Shown here: positions 6,882 through 15,057 of the stretch, piece after piece
Layout: the number at the start of each line of letters is the position of its first letter
Numbering within the stretch: position 1 is the first letter of the stretch
Source: CAZJYI01 sp964550025
GTDB taxonomy: Bacteria; Verrucomicrobiota; Kiritimatiellia; UBA8416; CAYOBW01
Direction: 5' to 3'
Assembly: GCA_964550025.1 (NCBI GenBank)
Contig: CAZJYI010000215.1
Span: 1 to 16,104 of the forward strand
DNA length: 16,104 nucleotides
Position numbers and translations under genes: made by a program
The notes under the pieces: model-generated
What the model saw: only the letters and a program-made list of their open reading frames with translations
Told to the model about the DNA's origin: nothing
Database searches by the model: none

Positions 6882-7662
6882 ATGCAATACCGTTACTATG
6901 GCCAGACAACGCAACATCCCGTGGCTGTTCATGTACGACGATCACGAGGTGGAAGACAACATCTTCGGCGCCGGCGAAGTCGGGCTCAAGCTCTCGCGCA
7001 CGCGCTACATGCACCGCGACTACCAGCTTGGTCCCTGGTACGAGTATGCCGCCTGGGCCAACCCTCCCGCCGCTCACCGCGGAACGTTGCGTCTCGGAAA
7101 GGCGACGGTCAAGAAGGGCGGCGACGTTCTGTACGACCCGAAGGCCGATTTCGCGTCCCTGCGACCGGAGCAGGTCAGCACCATCCTCGTGCGCACGGGC
7201 AAACACAACGTCGGCACCTACGGTCTCGTATAGGTGCTTGATGCGCAGCGGCTGAAGGTCACGCCACCCTTCCGCGCCGACGGCGATATCGCTTATAGCG
7301 TGGGCACGCATCACTACTACGACTGGAAGCTCGGCAACTGCCACATCTTCGTCCTCGACACGCGCGGGGAACGCTCGCACTTCAACCGCAGCGACCTGGA
7401 AGACCCGAAGACGTTTCTTCTCGGCAAGGCGCAGCGTGAATGGCTGGTCAACGGCATCCAACGCACGGATGCGCAGTTCGTCTTCGTCGTTTCCAGTGTC
7501 GGGTTGGTCGTACCGCACAGCATCTACCACGTGAGGCCCGAGGGTGGCGACAAGTCCAAGGGAGACGGCTTTCCGGGCTTTCTGCACGAACGCGAGTTGA
7601 TCCTGGGCGAGCTGGAGACGGTGTCGACATTGGATGTGCGCAAACCGCCGGAAAGCCGGTAG
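6882..7662 (+). pseudogene. Decayed PhoD-like alkaline phosphatase
   Basis: PhoD-type enzymes are exported metallophosphatases that release phosphate from esters. Recognisable family sequence starts at about 6882 in one frame (QYRYYGQ) and continues from 6898 in another (ARQRNIPWLFMYDDHEVEDN), indicating a small frameshift. YDDHEV (from 6934) is the metal-site motif. The family-like sequence continues to GTYGLV, where an in-frame TAG (7231-7233) interrupts it. It resumes in the same frame with VLDAQRLKVTPPFRADGD, then GNCHIFVLDTRGER, LLGKAQREWLVNGI and FVVSSVGLVVPH. It fades after GFLHERELILGELETV at about 7620 and ends at TAG 7660-7662; the expected later motif around 'TGDLHNSF' is absent. 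The N-terminal half, including the signal peptide and first metal ligands, is missing too. With both ends lost, a frameshift and a nonsense codon, it cannot make a working enzyme. A perfect inverted repeat ends about 30 bp upstream. Confidence 0.85.
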
Positions 7663-7779
7663 TCATGAGCTGCATTGGGGGTACGACGGTAAGTCGTTGA
7701 ACCGCAGTAGCACAGTGTGCCGGCAGGGGATGGCCCGGTGTGTTGGCGCCGATTCCCGAAACGGAAGATGTCTCGTGAA

Positions 7780-7802
7780 GTAGCGCCGGCTTTCAGCCGG
7801 TG
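7780..7802. repeat. Short hairpin repeat with CCGGCT/AGCCGG stem
   Basis: GTAGCG leads into CCGGCT (7786-7791), a TTC loop and AGCCGG (7795-7800). It shares the GTAGCGC lead-in with the repeat that starts five bases later, so the two belong to a related intergenic repeat style. Confidence 0.55.
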
Positions 7803-7806
7803 ACAA

Positions 7807-7831
7807 GTAGCGCGGAAGTCCGTTCCGCGCG
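7807..7831. repeat. Dispersed palindromic repeat, copy 2
   Basis: It matches 2186-2210 at 23 of 25 bases: GTAGCGCGGAA, a short centre, and TTCCGCGCG. It can fold into a hairpin. It lies directly after the CCGGCT hairpin repeat. Confidence 0.7.
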
Positions 7832-8183
7832 TTCCCGTGCATAGGGAGCGGATGCGAAGAGGAAGGAGGCGGCCTTCGGTCTCCCCTCCCGCAAACCACT
7901 CTCTGCCCATGCACCCGCGCAGATCCGTCTTCGCCCGGCTACAACGGGACAAATCTGACATCCACGCTACGTGAGTTTCCCGGCGTGAATCGGCCCCGCT
8001 CGCCCTCCTCCTCGTACTCGACGGCAGAAGGGGTTCGAGGACGAGGGACGACGACGAGGACGAATCGCGAGATAGGGCTGATACCCCACCACCCAGGTTT
8101 TTCGGCAGAATCAAAGGGAGAGACCACGCTCCCAGGGTCCCATCGCCGGGTGGCTCGGGGTCAGCCTGTTCGCAGGCCGTGAA

Positions 8184-9731
8184 TCATCGGGCAAACACCT
8201 TGAGAGTCGGGCAGTCAGCGACAGGCGTTTGGCCTCGAACGCCGGTGTTGCCGATGTTCAGCGTTTGGAGAGGCAGGCCCGCGAGCGGTGAGAGATCTTC
8301 CAGCTTCGTGCAGCGGGTCAATATGAGTGTCTTCAGCGGCATCCCCTCCAGCGCAGAAATGTCGGTGAGACTCGGCTGTTTGCCCAGGTCCAGCACAATG
8401 CCGTCCGACTCGATCCTGGCCGTCCTCCACGAGACGTTCCCCGGATTGCTGTCGCGTAGCCTCGCCAGCACCGCATCGAGCGCATCACGCGTTGCGCCTG
8501 CGAGTGCTTCCCCAGAAGCCTGATTCGCAGAATCAGCGGGTGTGGCCGTCGGCGCCTGTTCCCACGCATTCGATCCGCACACGTGCTGGTACAGGAGTTC
8601 GTCCCAAAGAGCGAACTCGTCGGCAACGGCCTGCTCGAGCTTCGTGCCGCGCACCTTGCCAAGCAACTCAGCCAGGAGTCTGCAGCAACGGATGCAGTCG
8701 CTGTCAAGTTCCTTGTCTTGTTCCTTGGCGAGCGCGAGGATAGACTCAAACTCCTTCCGCAAGGCCGCCATCTTGGAATCGAGGCCTTCACGCGTCGCAG
8801 GTTGCCTGGGGGTCGGAGGCAACTCACCCGCTGTCGCGGCGCCACCAGTGGGCAAGTTGCTCGCATCCAGAATCTCTATTCTGTCTCCATATTCGATATG
8901 GAGGCCCTTGATTCCCATGACGGGCGTAAGAGCCTGTACTCCCGACTTGTGGATTGACAGTTTCTTCAAGGGCATCCCCTCAAGCGGCGAGAGGTCGGTG
9001 ATGCCCATGCACTGGGTCAGCTTCAGCTCCCGCAACGGCATCCCTTTGAGCGGCGAGAGACTGGCAATCCCCTTGCATCCGGAGAGATTGAGCCGCGTCA
9101 GGGACATCTTCTGCAGCGGTGACAGATCACGAACTCCACAGTCGCGGAGATTCAACTCCGTAAGTGGCATGTTCACGAGAGGCGTGATGTCGGTCACCGC
9201 CAAGCAGTAGTTCAGGATCAGCGTCTTCAGCGGCATTCCTATAAGAGGCGACAGGTCCCTGAGTTTGTGGTTGCCTTTCGCCACCATCACGTTGAGATAC
9301 TCGAGGGGCAGGCCTTTGAGGGGTTCAAGATCTGTAATTGTCTCTTGAGGGCCGCCGCCGACATTGAGCCATCTGAGCGGGACGCGAGGAAGGGTAGCGA
9401 GATTCTCCTGCGCGTCCATCGCCGCCCACAAATCAAGATGCACAAGAGGCATGCCGACCAGCGCACCGAGGTCTGACACGGCTGTGCCTCTCAAGTTCAG
9501 GGAATTGATCGGCAACCCTTTCAGCGCGGAGATGTCGCGGAGCGTCGGCTGCCTGCTGTGATCCAGCACGACTCCGTCCGGTTCGACCCTGGCTATCATC
9601 CACGAAAGACCCCCGGGGGTCGCTTCTCGAAGCTTCGCCAGCGCGGCGTAGAGAGTGCCTTGCGTCACAGGAAGGGGTATCTCGTCCGACAGGTCACGCG
9701 TGGGCTGGGTGCCCGTCGCCCCCTTACCCAT
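8184..9731 (-). CDS. Leucine-rich-repeat protein, C-terminal part of a broken kinase/LRR gene
   Basis: The frame gives 515 residues from ATG 9731, but this is probably the distal part of a longer gene, and the ATG is likely internal. Leucine-rich repeats of the form DLSPLKGMPLxxLxL fill about 65-280; such repeats form a curved protein-binding surface. A helical segment follows (324-383, LRKEFESILALAKEQDKELD onward), then LDAVLARLRDSNPGNVSWRT (418-437) and a second, shorter LRR block (452-500). The segment before each LRR block is duplicated: LYAALAKLREATPGGLSW (27-44) pairs with LDAVLARLRDSNPGNVSW, and both are followed by an ARxExDGxVLD stretch. The missing first helical segment is found upstream in other frames, next to a kinase tail with a membrane helix. 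There is no signal peptide. It may be translated as a fragment or not at all. Confidence 0.7.
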   Translation of the reverse strand: MGKGATGTQPTRDLSDEIPLPVTQGTLYAALAKLREATPGGLSWMIARVEPDGVVLDHSRQPTLRDISALKGLPINSLNLRGTAVSDLGALVGMPLVHLDLWAAMDAQENLATLPRVPLRWLNVGGGPQETITDLEPLKGLPLEYLNVMVAKGNHKLRDLSPLIGMPLKTLILNYCLAVTDITPLVNMPLTELNLRDCGVRDLSPLQKMSLTRLNLSGCKGIASLSPLKGMPLRELKLTQCMGITDLSPLEGMPLKKLSIHKSGVQALTPVMGIKGLHIEYGDRIEILDASNLPTGGAATAGELPPTPRQPATREGLDSKMAALRKEFESILALAKEQDKELDSDCIRCCRLLAELLGKVRGTKLEQAVADEFALWDELLYQHVCGSNAWEQAPTATPADSANQASGEALAGATRDALDAVLARLRDSNPGNVSWRTARIESDGIVLDLGKQPSLTDISALEGMPLKTLILTRCTKLEDLSPLAGLPLQTLNIGNTGVRGQTPVADCPTLKVFAR

Positions 9732-9800
9732 GCCGGCGCCTGTTCTCGGCTACCCCAACTTGTGGACTCTTCGTAGAGCAGATCGTCCACACGTGCGAGC

Positions 9801-10427
9801 TCATCCTCGACGGCGCGCTCGAACGGCGTTCCCCCGCGCGGTGCTGCTCAGTTTTCTAAATCGCCAGTAACGACCGATCAGGTCTCCCTTGCTCTTGTGG
9901 CTATACGTCATTGCCGCCTCGAACTCCTCACGCACTTCGCCAAGCCCTGGGTCGATGCTTCCACTCGGCGCTTTGGGCGGAGATTCCTCTTGGGCTGTGG
10001 CATTCTCGGGTGGTGCCCCGACTGTCGGAACCACGACGAAGGGCCCGGTTTCCGGCGCCTTCTTCTTCCTGCTCCGTGACACGGCGATGCCGGTCACGAT
10101 GCCGATGGCGAGTAGCACGGTGGCGACCGCGGCGATTGCGGGTATCTTGCTCCGTGCCTTGGGGGACGGCCGTGCGGGCTTGAGTCGCGCCTTGTCCCTC
10201 TCGTGCAGCTTGCGGACGGTCGACTTCCCCAACACCACGCTCTTGCGCGGGCTCGCGACGCGCGTCCGCGGCGCGTCGGCCGGCCGCCGGTGAACGAGCA
10301 CCGATTGCCCTGCCGGCGGAGAGACGACAGTCGGCATTCCACCGTTCAGTACGCGGTCCAGGTCCGCAATCAGGGCTTTCCAGCTCGAATGGCGCTTGCC
10401 AGGGGGCTTGGCCAGCATGGTATTCAA
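9801..10427 (-). pseudogene. C-terminal kinase tail, membrane helix and first helical module (truncated)
   Basis: The start MLAKPPGKRHSSWKALIADL (from residue 4) is the usual end of a bacterial Ser/Thr kinase domain in LRR-kinases of this clade, followed by DRVLNGGMP. All catalytic motifs (P-loop, HRD, DFG) should lie upstream but no such frame exists beyond 10427, so the kinase domain is lost. A basic juxtamembrane region precedes one membrane helix (about 95-115, IPAIAAVATVLLAIGIVTGI), then a Pro-rich stretch and a helical segment REEFEAAMTYSHKSKGDLIG. The frame ends at 9801, but a neighbouring frame continues as GTPFERAVEDELARVDDLLY, matching the later module GTKLEQAVADEFALWDELLY. It then has to return to the original frame for the LRRs. 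The parent was probably a membrane receptor-like kinase with two LRR modules. The TTG start at 10427 is arbitrary. Confidence 0.7.
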
Positions 10428-10438
10428 CGTGCGCCTGG

Positions 10439-10462
10439 GCGCTATCCAGCCGGTTATAGCGC
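10439..10462. repeat. 7-bp inverted repeat at the kinase breakpoint
   Basis: gcgctat (10439-10445) and atagcgc (10456-10462) are separated by 10 bases. It lies within 15 bp of where kinase-like sequence stops, so it may mark the recombination joint that removed the kinase domain. Confidence 0.3.
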
Positions 10463-10656
10463 GCAGATGGAACGCGCCTTGCGTCTAGCCGTTGACCCTA
10501 AGTGAAGTCGGATCGCAAGTCAAGGTATCGGGGGACATGACAGCAACGCAGAATCGCCGCCGGGCGCGTCTCCGCTTTTTGCGCCCGTCCGTGATCGTGA
10601 CGTGGGGACCACCTTGCCCCCGGACCGTCTTCGTGGCATACGGTGCAGAGGGCTTG

Positions 10657-10683
10657 TTGACGGAGTCGATTCTCTGCTATGGT
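10657..10683 (+). promoter_or_regulatory. Possible sigma70-type promoter
   Basis: TTGACG (10657-10662) and TATGGT (10678-10683), with an extended TG one base before the -10 box. The 15-bp spacer is short. It would start transcription near 10690, just ahead of the gene fragment at 10717 and the beta-helix gene. Support is by pattern only. Confidence 0.22.
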
Positions 10684-10716
10684 AGCCACATTGTGCATCC
10701 GCTCAGCGTTTTCAGA

Positions 10717-10905
10717 ATGTGCGTGCTCGCCGTGCCGGCAACCACGTGCGCGATAGTCACCGCGATGAGCGCCGAACCTGCCACTCCCAAGAGTCTCGAC
10801 GATGTCTACGCGCCGGTCGTCGTGGGCACGCCGCCGGTCAACGCATTTAACGGGCTCCTCCGCGGCGCGAACGGTGAGATCCGCCACTATGGGGATGGGA
10901 ACAAG
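10717..10905 (+). pseudogene. N-terminal fragment of a secreted protein, probably BNR/sialidase-like
   Basis: From ATG 10717 the frame gives a signal-peptide-like start (MCVLAVPATTCAIVTAMSAEPA). This is followed by SLDDVYAPVVVGTPPVNAFN and GLLRGANGEIRHYG, which reads like the first propeller blade of secreted BNR-type proteins, in which a 'G.IRHYG'-type strand comes early. After about GDGNK (10905) the sequence stops looking like protein of that kind and the frame runs on into the next gene in the wrong phase. No ribosome site is visible. It is best read as a gene whose body was deleted, leaving its leader in front of the beta-helix gene, 106 bp upstream. The family assignment is an inference from a short stretch. 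Confidence 0.4.
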
Positions 10906-11011
10906 TTCTGCTGTGGTGTGCAAGACGCCCTCAGGCGCATCCACATGGCGGCAGCGAAACGGGTGCCTGAGAGCACCGAGCAGGCGTATCACGCGAAGCA
11001 AACAACATACC

Positions 11012-13267
11012 ATGAAAACACTTATCGCAGCAGTAACCATTGTATCGGCAGTTTGCACGGTCCGGGCTACCGAATACCACGTAGCGCCAACGGGCGTTCG
11101 CGGAAACCCGGGCACGAAATCAGCCCCCTTCAAGACAATATCTACCGCGGCAGCGATTGCTCAACCCGGTGATGTGATCACCGTACACGAGGGCGTTTAC
11201 CGCGAGCGCGTCAACCCGCCGCGAGGCGGCAGTTCCGACGACAAGCGCATCGTCTACCACGCAGCCGCCGGCGAAAAGGTGATCATCAAGGGATCGGAGA
11301 TCGTCACCGGCTGGGAGAAAGTCCGGGACGATGTCTGGAGAGTCACGCTCCCCAACGGCTTCTTCGGCGATTACAATCCCTACAACGATGTCATCGGGGG
11401 AGAATGGCACGGCAACAGGGGGTATCCGCGCCATACGGGCGCGGTCTACCTCAACGGCAACTGGCTGGATGAAGCGCGCACCCTGGCACAAGTGTTGCCT
11501 TCCCGGGAGCCGCAGGAGGATCCGCAAGACGAGGTCCTCGGCGGAAAGACGGCGGCCTACGCGGGAAGAGCCATAGCGGGTACGGAAGAGGACATTCTCT
11601 ACCAGACCTGCAGGTACAACCTCGGGGGCTATCGCCTGGCGGTTCCCAATGGAGCTTACCGCGTCACCCTGAAGTTCTGCGAGCCGCACTTTGACTCACG
11701 GGGCAAGCGGGTCTGCGACGTCAGGCTGCAGGGCCAGACGGTACTCAGCGCGTTCGACATTCTTGCCAAGGTGGGTAAGTTCGCTGCCCATGACGAAGTC
11801 TTCGACGGGATCGAGGTGACTGACGGTCGACTGAGGATAGACATCATCAACCGTGTTTCGATGGCTTGCATCTCCGGCATCGTGGTCGAGAGAGACAACT
11901 ACAGCAAGAAGATCAACTGCGGCGGACCGGGATGGAAAGACTATCAGGGTGACCCGGTGCCGAGCGGCAGCAATGCGATCACTCACGGCCGACCGCTCTG
12001 GTATGCGGAGGTGGACGAGGAGAACACCACCATCTGGGCACAATTCAGAAGCGCCAATCCCAACAGGGAACTTGTCGAGATCAACGTGCGGCAGAGCGTC
12101 TTCTATCCCGACAAGACCGGGCGCAATTACATCACGGTTCGCGGTTTCACGATGTGCCAGGCGGCCACACCGTGGTCGGGGGCGATGTCCGAACAGATCG
12201 GTCTGATCGGGACGCATTGGTCGAAGGGGTGGGTTATCGAGGACAACGTGATCAGCCACTCCATGAACACAGGAATCACGCTTGGCCGCTACGACCTGGG
12301 CAAGTTCGGTATTGCCATGCCGGCTGTATCGGCTCCGGGGTTTGTCAAGTCTTGTGAATTGGCGCTGGAACACGGATGGTCGAAGGAGAACATCGGCAGC
12401 CACATCATACGCAATAACCACATCTCGCATTGTGAGAAGAACGGGATCCACGGCAGCTTGGGCGGCATATTCAGCACGATTGAGGGCAACACCATCTGCG
12501 ACATCGCCGTGCGGGGCTGGATCGGGGGCCCCGACGTGGCCGGGTTGAAACTGCTGGCCTCAAACGACGTTCTCATCAAGAACAACCACATCTACCGCTG
12601 CGGCGCCGTTGGAGGCATCTGGCTGGACTGGATGGCGCAGGGCACACGGGTGACCGGGAACCTCCTGCACGACAACAGCAAGGATCTCTTCATGGAAGTG
12701 GATCATGGTCCCTTCCTGATCGATCACAACCTGTTCCTTTCGGGCAACTCGCTGCATGACTGGTCACAGGGCGGTGCGTATGTGCACAACCTGTTTGCCG
12801 GGGCCATCGGCTTCCGCAAAGAACGCAGGCAGACACCCTACTTCAAGCCACACACTGTAAAGGACATGAGGATCTCGAACATCCTGCACAAGGATCTGCG
12901 GTTCTACAACAACGTGTTCGTGGGGAAGAAGGACCTTTCCGCCCTCGCAGGCTCCGGGAACGTTCAGGACTCCGGAAATCTGTTTCTTGAAAGAGTCAGC
13001 TTCGCGCTTGACGAAAGGGAGGGTGATTTCCTGTTTGCCGTACCTGAATATCCGGCCGAGGAACCGGCGCGGGAACGAGTTGTGGTCACAACCGAACTGC
13101 TTGGCAAGGCGAAGATCCCCGACGCGTTGTTCGAGCAGCGCGATGGTACGCCCTATCGACTCGATACCGATTACCTGGGGAGAAGAAGAACGCCAAGGAG
13201 CCCCTTGCCCGGACCCTTTGCGCTCTCCGATGGGAACGTCACGCGTCTCAAGGTGTGGCCCAAGTGA
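11012..13267 (+). CDS. Secreted right-handed beta-helix protein with inserted malectin-like domain
   Basis: This 751-residue protein is probably an extracellular polysaccharide-active enzyme (pectate-lyase fold). A clear signal peptide MKTLIAAVTIVSAVCTVRA precedes TEYHVAPTGVRGNPGTKSAP, the DUF1565-like opening of many beta-helix proteins, with GDVITVHEGVYRERV following. About 195-295 is a malectin-like carbohydrate-binding domain (PNGAYRVTLKFCEPHFDSRG, FDILAKVGKF, DGRLRIDIINRVSMACISGI). It interrupts the beta-helix, which resumes near 300. Helix rungs run from about 370 to 640: YITVRGFT, WVIEDNVISHS, HIIRNNHISHCEKNGIHG, VLIKNNHIYRCGAVGGIWLD, FYNNVFVG. The overall plan resembles GH141-like proteins, but I cannot assign a GH family or name catalytic residues. 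The start was chosen because the signal peptide begins there; a longer frame from 10802 is out of phase with the upstream fragment. No strong ribosome site is seen. The next gene starts 50 bp downstream, suggesting co-transcription. Confidence 0.85.
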   Translation: MKTLIAAVTIVSAVCTVRATEYHVAPTGVRGNPGTKSAPFKTISTAAAIAQPGDVITVHEGVYRERVNPPRGGSSDDKRIVYHAAAGEKVIIKGSEIVTGWEKVRDDVWRVTLPNGFFGDYNPYNDVIGGEWHGNRGYPRHTGAVYLNGNWLDEARTLAQVLPSREPQEDPQDEVLGGKTAAYAGRAIAGTEEDILYQTCRYNLGGYRLAVPNGAYRVTLKFCEPHFDSRGKRVCDVRLQGQTVLSAFDILAKVGKFAAHDEVFDGIEVTDGRLRIDIINRVSMACISGIVVERDNYSKKINCGGPGWKDYQGDPVPSGSNAITHGRPLWYAEVDEENTTIWAQFRSANPNRELVEINVRQSVFYPDKTGRNYITVRGFTMCQAATPWSGAMSEQIGLIGTHWSKGWVIEDNVISHSMNTGITLGRYDLGKFGIAMPAVSAPGFVKSCELALEHGWSKENIGSHIIRNNHISHCEKNGIHGSLGGIFSTIEGNTICDIAVRGWIGGPDVAGLKLLASNDVLIKNNHIYRCGAVGGIWLDWMAQGTRVTGNLLHDNSKDLFMEVDHGPFLIDHNLFLSGNSLHDWSQGGAYVHNLFAGAIGFRKERRQTPYFKPHTVKDMRISNILHKDLRFYNNVFVGKKDLSALAGSGNVQDSGNLFLERVSFALDEREGDFLFAVPEYPAEEPARERVVVTTELLGKAKIPDALFEQRDGTPYRLDTDYLGRRRTPRSPLPGPFALSDGNVTRLKVWPK

Positions 13268-13317
13268 CACCCCGCCCGGCGATGTGTGCCTTCCGCCCCA
13301 CTACGAGGAATACCGCA

Positions 13318-15057
13318 ATGCATAGATCGATACTGCTGCTTGCCGTGACAGCCGGTGTGGGTACGACCAGCCTTTCGGACACCGCGGCTGCGTCTGCCGC
13401 GGAGACCGTGCGCCAAAGCGTCGTGAACGCGCCTGTGCGACAGGCGCCTCCCCGGGTTTGGCCGGATGGCGCGCCCGCGAGCTGCCCGCTGCCCCGATCC
13501 TCGCGATTCAGCAGCATAGAGTTCACCGGGCGACACAAGGAGTACACGGGTGCCGACACCTGGTATCCGTCCTGGGCGTCGGACGGCAACCTGTATTCGC
13601 CATGGACCGATGGCAGAGTCGGGAAAGAAGGATGCAGTTCCGATGGCCGCAAGGGTCGAGTAGCCAGGACAGGGCAAGCCAGGATAGAGGGTGATGACCC
13701 TCTGGACCTGAAGATCGTATCCCTGGGAACTTGCCCCGGTTCGCCGGCGCCATATGGAGGTCGTTACCCGTGCGGGTCTCTTGTGCATGACGGAGTCTGG
13801 TATCACGGCAGCTACTGCCTGGATATGATTAACGGGCCCTGGGGTGTGATGGGACCCTTTGTCGGGTTCAGGGTTTCTGAGGATCTTGGCAAGACCTGGA
13901 CCGCGTGCCCGTTGACCGGGGGCGCACCGCTGTTCGGCGAGTCGGGTAAGGGCGACTCGAAGGTCAAGATTGGTGCGCCGCACTTTGTTGACTTCGGCCG
14001 GAACATGGAGCACTCGCCGGACGGCAAAGCCTACCTGGTCGGTCACGGTGCGGTCCGTCCCGAGGCCGACTGTAGCTGGATCTCGAGTGATCAGATCCAC
14101 CTGGTGCGGGTCACGCTCTCAATCGAGAATATCAACGACGTGGCACAGTACGAGTTCTTTGCCGGACACGACAACAATCGCATACCGATCTGGACTCGGG
14201 ACTTCTCTGCCATCAAGCCGATCATGGAATGGGAGGACAATGCGGGCTGCGTCACCATGACGTGGAACGAACCGCTGAAGACCTACTTCATGTGTGTGAC
14301 CTACGGCTACAGGAAAGGCGGCGGGGGAAACACGGACTACGACACGTACGTTCTGGAGTCGGACGCCGTGACCGGCCCGTGGCGGCTCGTGACCTACATG
14401 AAGGGGTTCGGCCCGCAGGCCTACTTCGTGAACCTGCCGTCCAAGTTCATCAGCAGCGATGGCAGAACGCTGTGGCTGTGCTACTCGGCGAACTGGAGCC
14501 GCCGGGGGATAAGAGGCAATCCCCCGGGCAGCCGGTACGCATTGTGCCTGCAGGAGTTCCGTCTCCTGACGCCGGCAGAGAAGAAGCGCGACAGACCGGC
14601 CGGTCCTCCCCCCGTTCTGGATTCGCCGGAGAACGTGGCTCGCCTGGCCAACGTGACGGCCAGTTCGCATTACCCGCAATGCCCGCCACGAGGAGCCATC
14701 AACGGTGTGGTCGGTGGCCTGGATCTCACCGAGTTCGCTGACGAGTGGTCGGCCGTAAACGAGCACACCGACGCGTGGTTGCGCCTGGTGTGGGACGCGC
14801 CGCAGACGGTCCATCGCGTGTGGCTCTTCGACCGGCCAAGTCCACTGGTGCAGGTCACGCAAGCCGAACTGCGCTTCAGCGACGGATCGACGATTACGAC
14901 CGGCGAACTCCCCGATGACGCTCGGAAGGGCCTGCAGGTTGACTTTGCGCCAAAGACCGCCACTTCCCTGGAGGTGCAGATTACGAAGACAAAGACGACC
15001 CACCCGTACATCGGTCTCTCCGAAATCGCCGTGTTTCGAGGAACGCCCCCCAAATAG
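13318..15057 (+). CDS. Secreted beta-propeller (DUF4185-like) with C-terminal discoidin-like domain
   Basis: This 579-residue exported protein is probably a glycan-binding or glycan-cleaving enzyme. ATG 13318 has GAGGA eight bases upstream and begins a signal peptide (MHRSILLLAVTAGVGTTSLS, cleavage in the Ala-rich stretch near 24-28). An in-frame start at 13255 lies inside the previous gene and would bury the signal peptide. The propeller spans about 60-420: YTGADTWYPSWASDGNLYSP (76-95) and WTDG resemble DUF4185-type proteins, followed by blade-like strands such as FRVSEDLGKTW (184-194), SPDGKAYLVGHG and YVLESDAVTGPW. From about 437 a jelly-roll, F5/8-type-C-like (DUF7402-like) domain follows: NVARLANVTASSHYPQ, GAINGVVGG, DEWSAVNEHTDAWLRLVWDA and SLEVQITKTKT. 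Such domains usually bind carbohydrate. Catalytic residues are not evident. The partner gene upstream is also a secreted glycan-type protein, so the pair may act on the same polymer. Confidence 0.83.
   Translation: MHRSILLLAVTAGVGTTSLSDTAAASAAETVRQSVVNAPVRQAPPRVWPDGAPASCPLPRSSRFSSIEFTGRHKEYTGADTWYPSWASDGNLYSPWTDGRVGKEGCSSDGRKGRVARTGQARIEGDDPLDLKIVSLGTCPGSPAPYGGRYPCGSLVHDGVWYHGSYCLDMINGPWGVMGPFVGFRVSEDLGKTWTACPLTGGAPLFGESGKGDSKVKIGAPHFVDFGRNMEHSPDGKAYLVGHGAVRPEADCSWISSDQIHLVRVTLSIENINDVAQYEFFAGHDNNRIPIWTRDFSAIKPIMEWEDNAGCVTMTWNEPLKTYFMCVTYGYRKGGGGNTDYDTYVLESDAVTGPWRLVTYMKGFGPQAYFVNLPSKFISSDGRTLWLCYSANWSRRGIRGNPPGSRYALCLQEFRLLTPAEKKRDRPAGPPPVLDSPENVARLANVTASSHYPQCPPRGAINGVVGGLDLTEFADEWSAVNEHTDAWLRLVWDAPQTVHRVWLFDRPSPLVQVTQAELRFSDGSTITTGELPDDARKGLQVDFAPKTATSLEVQITKTKTTHPYIGLSEIAVFRGTPPK

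Larger units (their letters stand above)
7663..8183. other. Gene-free stretch with hairpin repeats and GA/TC-rich sequence
   Basis: There is no convincing gene on either strand. It carries two adjacent hairpin repeats (7780-7802 and 7807-7831) and a TC-rich then GA-rich block at about 8003-8062, whose halves (tcctcctcgtactcga and tcgaggacgaggga) are imperfect inverted copies. The frames that cross it are repeat-derived. Confidence 0.5.

Noticed and set aside
6214..7587. 457-codon minus-strand frame crossing the esterase/propeller end and the PhoD remnant
   Set aside because: It runs antisense through two recognisable genes and an inverted repeat; no domain is visible.
8164..8177. GCCTG-TTCG-CAGGC hairpin just after the LRR stop
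   Set aside because: Only a 5-bp stem and no T-run on the relevant strand; too weak to call a terminator.
10498..11133. 211-codon minus-strand frame opposite the promoter region and beta-helix start
   Set aside because: Antisense to a clear signal peptide, with no recognisable motifs.
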